64,000 nt of DNA from Diplolepis rosae (taxonomy: Eukaryota > Arthropoda > Insecta > Hymenoptera > Diplolepididae): NCBI GenBank assembly GCA_030998225.1, contig JAPYXD010000608.1, forward strand, positions 2,820,501-2,884,500, read 5' to 3'. The notes beneath the pieces are model-generated. The model was not told the origin of the DNA. It saw only the letters and a program-made list of their open reading frames with translations, and did not search any database. Shown piece by piece: positions 44,603 through 56,795 of this stretch. Numbering within the stretch: the first letter of the stretch is position 1; each line of letters starts with the position of its first letter. A program made the translations under genes and the position numbers.

Positions 44603-45424
44603 CTTTTATGAGACTCTCCCCTTAGTTATACATGCGTGGTTTAGTTCTTTTTCATTCAAAATTAAATTTAAACAAATTTTTAAATAAGGAAAATATTTAC
44701 TTAAAACGTGAGGCAAGTATTAGCCTTTGCATGTACCAACAATACGCAAAGTTTTATTTGAATTAGTTAACTGTCACCCGGCTCTATAAAAAGTTGTTAA
44801 TATTGTATAAATATACAAAAAAAAAAATTAAATTTTTCTGTCCTGCGACATTTACTAGATGTTGTTACAAAAAATTTAAGATATTAATATCACAAGTACA
44901 TTTTATAAATGAAAAGTGGTGCTAACTCCAGCCATATTGGTAATCTTTGCCGAAGATACCAAAACAAAAAAAAGACTTGAGACAGCCACCTGTACAAATC
45001 CTACAGTTTACTTTTACATAAATATTAAAGAATTCTTCCCAAATGTACAAAAAGGTCTTAGATGTCAAATATTAACGAAAAAAGGTCAACGCAGCTTTAC
45101 TGTTGTTTCCGTCACTGATACACACTAAAATAATATTTATACCTTCAATTAGAAAAATGTTGTAAAAACATAAAGAATTTTGAAATTAATCCGCTTGTAT
45201 ATAGCTAATTACATTTTTAAACTGTTTATAACGAAGAATTTATACAGAAAACAGTTCAATACCCAAAATGTTCGCTACACACAATAGAAAATTGAACTTC
45301 GTCTTCATCGCAAACATATACCATGTCTCCACCGTCAGGATTAAGATTGAGATTAACTATTGATTGGGAAGAGACAAAAATAGTTGTGTCCTACTCTAAC
45401 TAATGGTCAATCGTAATCTCTATA
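44603..45424. other. Unassigned, one orphan frame
   Basis: The + frame 44916-45128 (70 codons, ...FPNVQKGLRCQILTKKGQRS) has no recognised homology and is probably fortuitous. The rest is AT-rich noncoding. Confidence 0.25.
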
Positions 45425-45429
45425 CTGAG

Positions 45430-45590
45430 GGCGCTAGTCCCACGTCGAGAAGAATTGGGTAATAGAGGAAAAAGGCAACAGGATTCAACCAATGAAATAA
45501 TCGCACAGTCCTAAGGCGAATATTTCATTGGTTGAATGCTGTTTCCTTATTTCTCTATTACCCAATTCTTCTAGACGTGGGACTGCGCTC
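45430..45590. repeat. Hairpin MITE (GCGCTAGTCCCACGTC arms)
   Basis: GCGCTAGTCCCACGTCGAGA pairs with CTAGACGTGGGACTGCGC, and the stem continues through aattgggtaatagagg and attcaaccaatgaaat to a small loop. About 70-bp arms. Confidence 0.75.
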
Positions 45591-45624
45591 TTACGGTGGA
45601 GACATAATAATAGATCGAGATCAC

Positions 45625-45790
45625 AGGGCTTACGGTGAAATCCCATGACAGCAGAAAACGTAAAGCAAAAAAGGGACAGCCAGTTACAGAAGATCTTTAG
45701 ATTTCTTTCTTCTTAAAGGTGTTCTGTAATTGGCTGTTAGTTTTCTGCTTTGCGTTTTCGGCAGTTATAGGATGGCACCTTTAAGGCCAT
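45625..45790. repeat. Hairpin MITE (GACAGCAGAAAACG arms)
   Basis: GCAGAAAACGTAAAGCA ... GGGACAGCCAGTTACAGAA pairs with TTCTGTAATTGGCTGTTAG ... TGCTTTGCGTTTTCGGC; outer pairing includes ggcttacggtg and cacctttaaggcc. Confidence 0.7.
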
Positions 45791-45800
45791 GGAACAACCA

Positions 45801-45954
45801 GGGGCGTGTCCGAATTGGCGAAGTAAATTACGAAGTAAATACTTCCAACATAGAATGAAAAGAGTCAGTTGGTACTTCATTAAACATCGGCCTCTTTTCA
45901 TCCTATGGTGGAAGTATTTACTTCGTAATTTACTTCACCAATTCGGACACGGTC
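45801..45954. mobile_element. Minimal foldback of the GGGCGTGTCCGAATT family
   Basis: GGGGCGTGTCCGAATTGGCG on the left pairs with CCAATTCGGACACGG on the right. Arms of about 68 bp include acttcgtaatttacttc and ctatggtggaagtattt. It is the smallest of three neighbouring elements with the same ends. Confidence 0.8.
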
Positions 45955-45973
45955 CAGAACATATCATCGATAT

Positions 45974-48900
45974 GGGGCGTGTCCGAATTGGGGAAGTACA
46001 TTACGAAGCAAAGACTTCCATTTGCTAAGGTAACATATAGAGTTCTAAAGAGTTTATGTGACCGAGAATATGTCTGAGAGCACGGGAACATGACTGAGAA
46101 TTTCTCTGATGAATGTGCTCTTCGAGAATTTATGAGAATTTAAAAATGTTTTTCCGTAACGGTTTAAGCTTTCAATTGTTTTTGATAAATGCTTTGTTCA
46201 GGAAGTTCGTGTAACGTGCGCAATAAAAATGGAAAAAAAAAGAATATAGTTTGGAATTTTTTTTTAAATTTTTGATAAACAAAATAAAGCTTCTTTCAAG
46301 TGCAAATACTGTGATCAGATGTACAGAAAGCATGGCACTTGACAAATAGAGCACTTAAAAAAGTGCATAAACTGTCCCGAAACTGTCAAACAATTATTTA
46401 AATCAATGCGTAATTTGTGCGAAGAAAACTTGAATTACTTCTTCTTTATGTTTGAATTTAATATAATAGCTATAAAAATTTTTTTTTTTATATTGAATTC
46501 CGATCAAACTTGGCATTTTTCTAAATTTCTCGGACATTTAAAATCCGGTCGCGTTCTCGTGACTGTGACCGTCATTTTAAGACAACTTGAGAATTTACAG
46601 AGAATTTAAGGGAATTTTACCATACCTTCACCAATATTTTCTTTATCATTAACCCTTATAATATTGTAAATTTATTTCTAAACACTATGAATTGCAATAG
46701 TGAAGGTTTCATAAAAATAAACTACGAAAAATGTCAAGTTTTATCGGAATTCAATATAAAAAAAAGTTTTTTTATAGCCATTATATTAAATTCAAACATA
46801 AAGAACAAGTAATTCAAGTTTTCTTCGCACAAATTACGCTTTGATTTAACCCTTTAACGCCCAGATGTGCAAAATTTTCACGTTGACTACAATGTACCAT
46901 TTATAGAAAACAGATGAAAAAGGATCGGAAACTCCATATCCTACCGTTTTTGGGGTCGCTCTTTCGAATGGCACAGTCAGAATTCTCAAAAAATGACGCC
47001 AAACCCTTTATTTTCCCAAAAATACCCAAAAAAGACGCTATTTTTGGGGTACGATTTTTTTTTTTAATTTAAATTTTCACTATGTTCCCGATACTTAGGC
47101 AACTTCTAACTTATCAGAAACGTGTTCTCGAGACTTGTACTTTTAAAATATGCATTCAAATATTTTGTTTTTCTTTGTTCTCTAATTCAAAATGGCGTCT
47201 GGACGTTTGAAATTTTTTGAAATTGAGAATATTGATCCTATTTCGGATTTTCCAGGTTATTTCGTAGTTTAATCATACAAATAATAAGTTATTACGAGTT
47301 TTGTCTCACCAATTGTGATTGGCGGAAGCAATATTAGCCCATAAAATTAAAATTTAAGATGGTAGCTGCCATGAAGCTAGTAGAAATACGTATATTTCGA
47401 GTTTTATTACAAACCAGGATGGTGTAAAATTTGCCAATTAGCAATCTCGTAGGTTTTAGTCATCACTAAATTCGAATCTTAGGTGAGTTTTTCGAAATTT
47501 AAAATGGCTGATCCAATATGGCGGACCCGTTATGTAAAATTTGATATTCCCGAAATAAAAAAGTACTGTCGCATTTTACGCAAAATTTAAAATCAAAATT
47601 ATTCTTGATGTTTTTTTTATTACAAAAGTTGTTTTCGAGAAAAAAATTCCAAAATTATGAGGCTTCCCGAAACTATTAGAAATTTGAGTATGTATGACAA
47701 ATCGACATTTATGGATTTTTATGGTAAGATGGAGTATCAGCAAATATAAAATGCAGGCGGATTTACTAATTCCCCAACATTTATTAGTGTCTCTTTCACA
47801 CCCTACCATTTATCTATAAATGTTCATCTACTGCTTCTATAGCATAATTAGTAAGTTACACCAGCATCAGAATAACATATTATTATAAGCAAGTTTCATG
47901 TATGATTCATATGAACATTATTTTATGAAATATTAGCAAAGTCTGAGACAAAAAATATAGACATATGTAAATTTTGAATAATTTCGGGAAGCCTCATAAT
48001 TTTGGAATTTTTTTCTCGAAAACAACTTTTGTAATAAAAAAAACATCAAGAATAATTTTGATTTTAAATTTTGCGTAAAATGCGACAGTACTTTTTTATT
48101 TCGGGAATATCAAATTTTACATAACGGGTCCGCCATATTGGATCAGCCATTTTAAATTTCGAAAAACTCACCTAAGATTCGAATTTAGTGATGACTAAAA
48201 CCTACGAGATTGCTAATTGGCAAATTTTACACCATCCTGGTTTGTAATAAAACTCGAAATATACGTATTTCTACTAGCTTCATGGCAGCTACCATCTTAA
48301 ATTTTAATTTTATGGGCTAATATTGCTTCCGCCAATCACAATTGGTGAGACAAAACTCGTAATAACTTATTATTTGTATGATTAAACTACGAAATAACCT
48401 GGAAAATCCGAAATAGGATCAATATTCTCAATTTCAAAAAATTTCAAACGTCCAGACGCCATTTTGAATTAGAGAACAAAGAAAAACAAAATATTTGAAT
48501 GCATATTTTAAAAGTACAAGTCTCGAGAACACGTTTCTGATAAGTTAGAAGTTGCCTAAGTATCGGGAACATAGTGAAAATTTAAATTAAAAAAAAAAAA
48601 TCGTACCCCAAAAATAGCGTCTTTTTTGGGTATTTTTGGGAAAATAAAGGGTTTGGCGTCATTTTTTGAGAATTCTGACTGTGCCATTCGAAAGAGCGAC
48701 CCCAAAAACGGTAGGATATGGAGTTTCCGATCCTTTTTCATCTGTTTTCTATAAATGGTACATTGTAGTCAACGTGAAAATTTTGCACATCTGGGCGTTA
48801 AAGGGTTAAATAATTTTTTGACACTTTCGGGACAGTTTATGCACTTTTTTAAGTGCTCTATTTGTCGAGTGGCATGTTTTCTGTACATCTGTACACAGTA

Positions 48901-49249
48901 TTTGCACTTGAAAAAAGCTTTATTTTGTTTATTAATAATTTTAAAAAAAAAATTCCAACATATATTCTTTTTTTTTCCATTTTTATTGCGCATGTTACAC
49001 GAACTTCCTGAACAAAGCATTTATCAAAAACAATTGAAAGCTTGAACCTTTACGGAAAAATATTTTTAAATTCTCATAAATTCCCGAAGAGCACATTCAT
49101 CTGAGAAATTCTCAGTCATATTCCCGTGCTCCCTGACATATTCTCGGTCACATAAACTCTTTAGAACTCTATAGGCAACAAGTGACTCTTTTCAACCTAT
49201 GGTGGAATTATTTACTTCGTACTCTACTTCGCTAATTCGGACACGCCCA
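45974..49249. mobile_element. GGGCGTGTCCGAATT foldback, interrupted by a TTAA element
   Basis: Left end GGGGCGTGTCCGAATTGG at 45974, right end ATTCGGACACGCCC at 49249. Arms: 46030-46250 (gagaatatgtctgagagcac, gaagttcgtgtaac) pair with 48950-49175. The inner arm 46390-46500 pairs with 46740-46845 plus 48810-48840. The nested element 46850-48805 splits the right arm. Removing it leaves a foldback of about 1.3 kb. Short frames near 46172-46609 and 48755-49045 lie in the arms and are not genes. Confidence 0.78.
46850..48805. mobile_element. TTAA-flanked near-perfect palindrome, 1956 bp
   Basis: TTAA at 46846-46849 and 48806-48809. The arms 46850-47686 and 47976-48805 are nearly identical inverted copies (about 830 bp), starting CCCTTTAACGCCCAGATGTG. 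The spacer 47687-47975 is unique and noncoding. The target sequence, the foldback arm, is known from its partner at 46380-46400, which confirms the insertion. Internal motif aatggctgatccaatatggc resembles blocks in the element at 6586. The low divergence of the arms suggests recent formation or homogenisation. Confidence 0.9.
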
Positions 49250-49530
49250 GGATCATATGAACAATTAGGTCCAGTTTCTACATGTTGTGTAATATGAAGG
49301 TACGTAGATAGACTACTTTGGGTTTTGAGAATGAAAGGTAATTTTCCGATATATTTTGCTAAAATTGAACTTTTTTCAATTTTGAAACCAAAATTAGTTT
49401 ATCTACGACCATTTTTATCTTCTCTAATATTTTCGAAATTTTGGAAACAAAATTTTGTGCACTTTGGATACAAACATGTAGGACCCTAAAATCAATAAAA
49501 TTTGCTAATTTCCTAATTGTCATATGCCCT
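49250..49530. repeat. Hairpin MITE family A, copy 3 with flanks
   Basis: GGTACGTAGATAGACTACTT pairs with AATTAGTTTATCTACGACC. Downstream flank aaacatgtaggaccctaaaa, tcaataaaatttgctaattt is the same as around 39785 and 40538. Confidence 0.7.
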
Positions 49531-52500
49531 TAGAAAGTAAATACTTCCGCCATAGAGTGAAAAGAGGTCAGATGTTTGCAGACGTAATAACGTTGAGTGA
49601 AGATAAGTATAGAGGAGACATCCAGGGCGATCGAATTGCCCAAACCTTGCGGGGAAAGACGCCAGGGGTAGGTAAAGTTCCAGAACCAACCACGGGGATC
49701 GACACTTTCGAAAGTCACCAAAATCTCACGGATAAGAAGTAAGTTGTAGGAGTAAGGTCCAAACTTGTGTTGGTGAGTCTGCTGTATTCATGGTGGGTCA
49801 GGTAGTCCTTGTCAATTCAACCCTAGCTTGTCGACAGAATTTCACAAAATAGCTTTTTACCTCTTTTCCTTCTACTTCGCTCTTTACTAGTCTTTTCCTA
49901 AAATCGGATATATATATATTTTTTTAAATATATATAAAATAATACATAAAGGAGTATATATAAAATATTTTATATTATAATTTTTATAATATAATATATA
50001 TTTATATTATATTATATTTATTATATATGATATTATATTTTATATTATAATATATATATATATATATATTAAACTTTCAAAATATCATCATTGATAATTT
50101 ATTTTCATTGTCTATATGTCTTCAGTATTGTAATCAAGATAATAAAAGAATATTGAAAACATTTTGTCAATAAATTTCAAAAAAAAAATTGTTAATTTCA
50201 ATACATGGTTTATTTATATATATTCTTTTATATATTTTTATACAAAATTTATATTTATATTATAAATTTTGTATTATAATATATAAAAGAATATATATAA
50301 ATAAACCATGTATTGAAATTAACAATTTTTTTTTTGAAATTTATTGCAAATTTATTGACAAAATGTTTTCAATATTCTTTTATTATCTTGATTACAATAC
50401 TGAAGACATATAGACAATGAAAATAAATTATCAATGATGATATTTTGAAAGTTTAATATTCATACAATATAATTTTCGTTTATACAATACGGTTACAAAG
50501 TTAATATTATTCTCTATAGGGATACAATAATATTTGCTTTTTTAAAGAAATTTACAATTCTTAGAGAAATTAAAACAAAGTATTGCTTTTTTGTCAATTA
50601 CAAAATTTGCATAAACATATAATTTCCAAAAATGTGAATTTTGAAAAAAAAAAAGTTCTGCTGAGTTGTGGTAGGCGAGCTTTAAATCTCTTCCTCAACA
50701 ATTTTCTCTCAGACGCATCCTTTCGAAAACAAATAAACTTTTGTCAATTTCGAAATTTGTTTAAATATATAATTTTCACAAACGCGAATTTTGAACAAAA
50801 TATAAAATGGTTAAATGTTTAATCATAAAATAATCTTACAAATTTTTATCATGGACTGGGAAACGATGAAATGACACTCCTTTCGTGACACCATACTTGC
50901 TCATGCAATTCTTGAATTTGCACAACATAGTTCTTTTTTACACTTTTTGTATGAGAACGCACTTTTAATTGATTCATTGAGATCTTAATTTTCCACGAAA
51001 ATTGTTTACTCTTGTACTTGACACAACTGTTTTGCTCGAAGAGTCAGTAGCTCCTGACAATTAGGAAAAAGAGTGTTGAAATGAATTTTTCTGATTGAAA
51101 AATTCAGGTATTTTTCTTTGCCTTCTAAATAAAAGTTATTTTGTAGACTTTGACAGTAAGATAGGCAAAAAGGCTTCTTTACCACTGGTTTACAGTCTTA
51201 TAGTTTCCGGAAGGCAGTATCGTAATTGTAAAGAACCATCTCGACGATCGTCATCTCTTCAGATTATAAATATCAAATCCAAGCACCTGCAGGTGCAAAG
51301 TGTAGGCATTATAAACGGATTTTTACAGAGGATCAATAAAATCTTGACTTAGTTTCTAGATCTACAGAATTATGACTAGAAAGAATATTGTTATTTGTAC
51401 GAATGCATCAATATTTTTCTTTGGATTTAAAAAAATTTGATTGCAAACTAGTTCCTGTAAATTATCTGTCTTAATTTAGTCGATTCAATGGAATTTAATA
51501 AATAGTATTTATTCAATAAAAAATAAATGACAGAATTTACGTAAATCAATTATTTGAGTCCCCAGCAATTTTTAATTATGATTAAAAATGTTTTTTTATT
51601 ACTTAAACAGAGAAAAATTATTTCAATTAATGTATAGTAAAGAAGTAATAAAGTTAAAATGATTCATTTTTTATTTTTGGTTTGTAATATGTAATAACTT
51701 CCAAAAAAAATTGTGAATATCTTCATTTTTTCAAAATATAAATTCGATCTTAGAAAAAGACAAGTGAAGAACGAAGTAGAAGGAAATTCATTTATTTTTT
51801 ATTGAATATATTCTATTGTTCTATTGATTAAATTCCATTGAATTGACTGAAATAAGTCAGATAATTTACAGGAATTAGTTTGAAATCAAATGTTTTAAAT
51901 TTAAAGAAAAATATTGATGTATTCGTACAAATAATAATGTTCTTTCGTGTCATAATTCTGTAGATCTGAAAACTAATTTAAGATTTTATAAATCCTTTGT
52001 AAAAATTCTTTCATAACGCCTATACTTTGCACCTGCAGGTAGGTGGATTTGAGATTTATAATCTGAAAATATGACGATCGAAGAGATGGTTCTTTATAAT
52101 TACATTGCTGCTTTACAATAACTGCTAAGTAGTCGTAAAAGAGCCCTTTCGCCTATCTTTCAAAGTCTATAAAATAACTTCAGATCTGAAGCTGGTCATT
52201 TACATTTTTTAACAAATTATTGTATATTGAGAGCAATACTTTGTTTTAATTTTAATTTCTCTAAGAATTGTAAATTTCTTTAAAAAAGCATTTATTATTG
52301 TATCCCTATAGAGAATAATATTAACTTTGTAACCGTATTGTATAAACGAAAATTATATTGTATGAATATTAAACTTTCAAAATATCATCATTGATAATTT
52401 ATTTCCATTGTCTATATGTCTTCAGTATTGTGATCAAGATAATAAAAGAATATTGAAAACATTCTGTCAATAAATTTGCAATAAATTTCAAAAAAAAAAT

Positions 52501-53745
52501 TGTTAATTTCAATACATGGTTTATTTATATATATTTAATATTTATATATATTCTTTTATATATTATAATACAAAATTTATAATATAAAATATTTTATATA
52601 TTATTATAAAATATAATATCATACATAATATTATATATATAATATATATAATAAATATAATATAGTTTAAATATATATTATATTATAAAAATTATAATAT
52701 AAAATATTTTATATATACTCCTTTATGTATTATTTTATATATATATTTTTGTTAAATATATATTTGATTTTAGGAAAAGACTAGTAAAGAGCGAAGTAGA
52801 AGGAAAAGAGGTAAAAAGCTATTTTGTGAAATTCTGTCGACAAGCTAGGGTTGAATTGACAAGGACTACCTGACCCATCATGAATACAGTAGACTCACCA
52901 ACACAAGTTTGGGACTTACTCCTACAACTTACTTCTTATCCGTGAGATTTTGGTGACTTTCGAAAGTGTCGATCCCCGTGGTTGGTTCTGGAACTTTACC
53001 TACCCCTGGCGTCTTTCCCCGCAAGGTTTGGACCGTTTAATCGCCCTGGATGTCTCCTCTATACCTATCTTCACTCAACGGTAATAATCACGAAGGTGAG
53101 ACGAACTTGTCAAATAGATCTAAGCCAGAGACGTTATGCAACCCGGTACGCGACACGACATAGCTAAGAAAAAAATTTATTATATTAAATGCATTATATT
53201 ATATGCAATCTTCAAAATCTTGAAAATTTCTCGGATTAAATTCCCTCACCTTTCAAGGAAAAAACTATTTAACATTATTTAACACATGATTTACGAAGTA
53301 ATAACAAATACCATAATTTCAATTTCAAGATTTACAATCTTATTATATTCGATATATACTTACCACTTTTATAATGCACTCCTTTAGCTTTATAAGAGCC
53401 CTGAGATAATAGTTTTATTTTATTTTTTAAACTAAATTGAAATTGAACAAATATCTGCCGCTTACAAATGATCCAAAAATTAATCAACATAACCACTCTG
53501 GCTTAGATCAATTTGAAAAATTCGTCTCACTGGCACATTTTCCCGTGAGTAAGAAGAGGACAACTGCGCACTCCTTTTCACTACATCCAATTTACAAGCC
53601 GGGAACTTACCGTGCCGTTGCTCCTGCCAAGTCGCTTACATGGAGATAGGTCTCCTTATTATTCCTTCGTGGTAATAACTCACTCTTTCCATCCTATGGT
53701 GGAAGTATTTACTTCGTAATGTACTTTTCTAATTCGAACACGTCC
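49531..53745. mobile_element. Giant foldback of the GGGCGTGTCCGAATT family, 4.2 kb
   Basis: The right end AATTCGAACACGTCC at 53745 matches the family. The left end has lost its outer 30 bp and starts at GAAAGTAAATACTTCC. Arms of about 2 kb: 49615-49915 pairs with 52770-53075 (ggcgatcgaattgcccaaac type sequence, tagcttgtcgacagaatt); 50270-50600 pairs with 52210-52560; 51095-51300 pairs with 52010-52190 (gcacctgcaggtgcaaag / ctttgcacctgcaggta); 51350-51533 pairs with 51790-51990. The centre is 51534-51789. The left arm has an extra copy of one segment at 50070-50232 and TA-rich tracts lie at 49905-50065 and 52560-52755. No convincing gene. Confidence 0.8.
53088..53670. mobile_element. Insertion in the right arm of the giant foldback
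   Basis: The arm sequence breaks at GGTAATAA (53080-53087) and resumes with GGTAATAA at 53671-53678, an 8-bp duplication. The inserted ends are TCACGAAGG and CCTTCGT, with ggtgagacgaa and ttcgtctcac further in. The interior (including the 70-codon frame at 53437) is unrecognised. The 8-bp duplication fits hAT or P type elements. Confidence 0.55.
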
Positions 53746-53904
53746 ATGGTGATTATTTTGTTTGTAAACTTTTGTCCATGCAAATTATACAATTAAGTGC
53801 AGTCTCGTGTTGTTTATACGCATCATAAAGCAGAAAATAATGGGGAAAAACAGAGCGATATATCAATGTGTCTCTTTCTCCCTCATAATGGGGTGTACGT
53901 CAAA

Positions 53905-54218
53905 GTCACGGTCGTATAGACAGGTCTGGCATCTCCCGTGGTTGGGGATGTTCCCTTATTGTAGTCAGAATGTTTCATATTTTTGCCACGGTTAGCGCTA
54001 GTATCGAGTAGTGGCCCGAATGACCGCACCGTAACATGTATGTATATAGGTATACCCAGAAAGTAGTCAGCTGTGAAAGCTGTCTGTAAACCACGGGTAT
54101 TCCTTCAACTACTCGATTGCAGCGCTGCTCAAGCGGTCACTTTCGAAACTACTACTCGTCACGATAAGGGAACATCCCCCACCACGGGAGATGCCAGACC
54201 TGTCTATACGACCGTGGT
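53905..54218. repeat. Hairpin with 55-bp arms
   Basis: CACGGTCGTATAGACAGGTC, tggcatctcccgtgg, ggggatgttccctta on the left pairs with taagggaacatcccc, ccacgggagatgcca, GACCTGTCTATACGACCGTG on the right. The loop of about 200 bp is unassigned. The frame 54300-54109 lies in it. Confidence 0.75.
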
Positions 54219-54386
54219 CAAAGTCTGGACTGGTCAATGTCCTGACTAGTGTAGTGCAATCGAGTCTTCCGTGAAAAAATAGAACACGATAAAAATACAT
54301 AAATGATAGGCATATGCATAGTGGTCAGGACGATTCCAAGAGAAACATCCAAACCGATCGATAGGTGGCGCTAACTCTAAAATTAA

Positions 54387-54941
54387 CCCTTAGATGACAC
54401 ATGGGGTCCAGTGAACCCCACGTCATTTTCGGATGTAATTTTTTATATATTCCTGCTCGAATTGAGACTTGAGGCCCCATCTACCTTTAGTTGGGACATG
54501 CAACTACCCCTCTATTAGTATAGGGAAGATCAGTTCGTTGGCTGGCGTCTAGCAAGAAGGTACCTTTCCAGTCTGGGGTCCAAAGAATCCCACAGTGTGA
54601 GCTCACAATAACTATCAGTTCTACCTTGAAGTGTAGTACTTTAAGCTTACTCCCTTCAATTTTTAGGAAAAAATATTCAAAATTAGCAAAAATGTGGTTA
54701 TTTACGTGAAAAATCGAAAATTTAAGAAAACAATTTTTCAATCATTTTTAAAAATATGTTCACAACAAAATCTGACCAAGGTCATGTTATACCATTGTTT
54801 CAGAAGTATTCAAATATATCCTGTTAAATTTTCATAGCAATACATTGAAAACTCTATGAAATATCGACACTTTTTCACGCTGGGGTTCAAAAGACCCCTT
54901 GTGTCATTTATGCAATTATTTTGAAGTGTGTCATCTAAGGG
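54387..54941. mobile_element. TTAA-flanked nonautonomous element, 555 bp
   Basis: TTAA at 54383-54386 and 54942-54945. Ends CCCTTAGATGACACA and TGTGTCATCTAAGGG are perfect 15-bp inverted repeats. Behind them lie tggggtccagtgaacccc on the left and ggggttcaaaagacccc on the right. No coding capacity. Confidence 0.88.
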
Positions 54942-54945
54942 TTAA

Positions 54946-55067
54946 TTTAATTTTAATAGAAAAGGAAACGATGATTTTTTCTTGTTTCTTTTTTGATAAA
55001 ATTCAAAACTAAGAAATATAAAATTGTGTGCAATAATTATTTATAGCGAAATATGGTTTTTATATTT
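54946..55067. other. Short AT-rich flank
   Basis: May contain a weak trace of the 90-bp satellite found at 63403; not certain. Confidence 0.25.
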
Positions 55068-55787
55068 TGCAATGTCAAATTGATTTATTTACAGAATAGA
55101 TTTAATGATTTTGAAACTTGTTAATAAAATTGACACATGAGTTGTTTTTAGGTTATTTTTTATTAGTTTCAAGTTATTCAGTCGGTATGAGATGAATTTG
55201 ATGTCAATTGAACATAATTCATTTCCTTATGGAGAATTAAAAGTTTTTTAGGTTATTTTTCATTTATTTTAACTAATTCAGTCTGTATTGGATAAAGTCA
55301 TTATGAATTGTACATAATTCATTTTTTTATGCAGAATTAAAAGTTTTTTCATTAATTTCAGCTAATTCAGTCTGTACTGGATAAATTCAATGTGAATTGA
55401 ACATAATTCATTTGTTTATGAAGAATTAAATGTTTTTTAGATTATTTTTCAATAAATTTATCCAATACAAACTGAATTGGTTGAAATAAATAAAAAATAA
55501 CCTTAAAAATATTTAATTCTTCATAAACAAATAAATTATGTTCAATTCACATTGAATTTATCCAATACAGACTGAATTAGTTGAAATTAATGAAAAAAAC
55601 ATTTAATTTGTCATAAAGAAATGTATTATGTTCAATTGACATCAAATTCATCTCATACCGACTGAATAACTTGAAATTAATGAAAAATAACCTAAAAACA
55701 ACTCATTTGTCAATTTTATTGACAAGTTTCAAAATCATTAAATCTATTCTGTAAATAAATCAATTTGACATTGCAAATTATCATTAA
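55068..55787. repeat. Foldback with tandem units in its arms
   Basis: TTGCAATGTCAAATTGATTT at 55068 pairs with AAATCAATTTGACATTGCAA at 55787. Each arm contains about three units of 90-105 bp built on ttcagtctgtactggataaa, ttgaacataattcatttgt and aaaataacct / aggttattttt. The structure (tandem repeats within long inverted arms) is like that of foldback transposons. Confidence 0.75.
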
Positions 55788-55814
55788 TTGTACCAAGCTT
55801 CATTTGAGTTGAAC
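55788..55814. repeat. Remnant of the 90-bp tandem repeat, left of the P-type elements
   Basis: TTATCATTAATTGTACCAAG, CTTCATTTGAGTTGAAC aligns with the unit end at 63634-63672 or 63455-63493 (TCATTAATTGGACCAAACTC, GATCTGATT...). It ends in AGTTGAAC, one mismatch from the ATTTGAAC target duplication. Confidence 0.6.
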
Positions 55815-56544
55815 CAGCCCTATCCAACTGCCTAAAAGATGTCCGTAAATATGTGACCCCCACATGGTAGTTCCTTAAAATCTCGACTGAGGGCGCAGTT
55901 GCGCTTCAGTCTGACTTTAACATTGTTTCTTATGGGATAATGTTACAAATAATTTAAAAAATTATATTTATCAATAAAAAATACTTATTGAACTATCACA
56001 ATAAACCAAAAAACATATAATAAAAATTTTCGGCAAAAAAATTTTTAAAAGATAATGACAGGAATAGAGAAAATAAATTTTAAACGCAGTCGCGCTTCAG
56101 CCTGACTTTTTAACATTCCCGGTAAAAAGGTATAAATTAAATTGAATTAAAAGTAGTTTGAATATGGGCGATTTTCCAACACTTTTAATCCAAAGCAATA
56201 CCGTTTTTGAACGTAAGCACTTCAATTAATTTTAACGTACGTGAAAGATTTGAAGTCAAGTTGATTCTGTTTAATCTCGCAAAGAAACTTATAATATTAA
56301 AGACATCTTAATTCATTTTTATGAGTTAAAGTGTGAAAGAAAGTAATTCAATTTAATTACGTAGGATAACCTAAGAAGTTGAAGTCATTTTAATTTCATC
56401 CTGTGAGTGGATATGTGGAACAAACTAATTTTGTTGTTTCTCGTCTAAAATTGAAGTTAATTTAATTCGTTTTGACCACTGCAATGGCAGGAGTTTGAAT
56501 TCTAATTAGTTATTTTGCAAATTTTTTCTAAATAATTTAAATAA

Positions 56545-56795
56545 ATATTTAAAGAATTTGAAAATCTTTCTGTGGAAAAAAAGACACTTTCGACTGTGCT
56601 GGGATTCGAGCTCCACGGAAAGATTTTCAAATTCTTTAAATATTGAATTCATTTGCATTACTTGCGATATAAGAGTTTGAAATTGTCTACGAGGACACCT
56701 GTCGACATCGCATCCTATCTGATACGCGACTAATGATCCTCCGATAATGTGGGCAGTGACAAAAATTCCAAACTCAACTAATTAATTTGAAATTT
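56545..56795 (-). repeat. SINE copy, partly inverted
   Basis: Matches 33384-33600 (attcgagctc, tgatacgcgactaatgatcc, tccgataatgtgggcagtga). The tRNA-like head is cut at the B box, and an inverted piece (aaagaatttgaaaatctttc) makes a small palindrome at 56556-56640. Confidence 0.7.

Noticed and set aside
44916..45128. 70-codon + strand frame as a gene
   Set aside because: No homology, no splice or start context and no repeat in related copies; probably chance.
53437..53649. 70-codon + strand frame as a gene
   Set aside because: It lies wholly within the 8-bp-flanked insertion at 53088-53670 and has no recognised domain.
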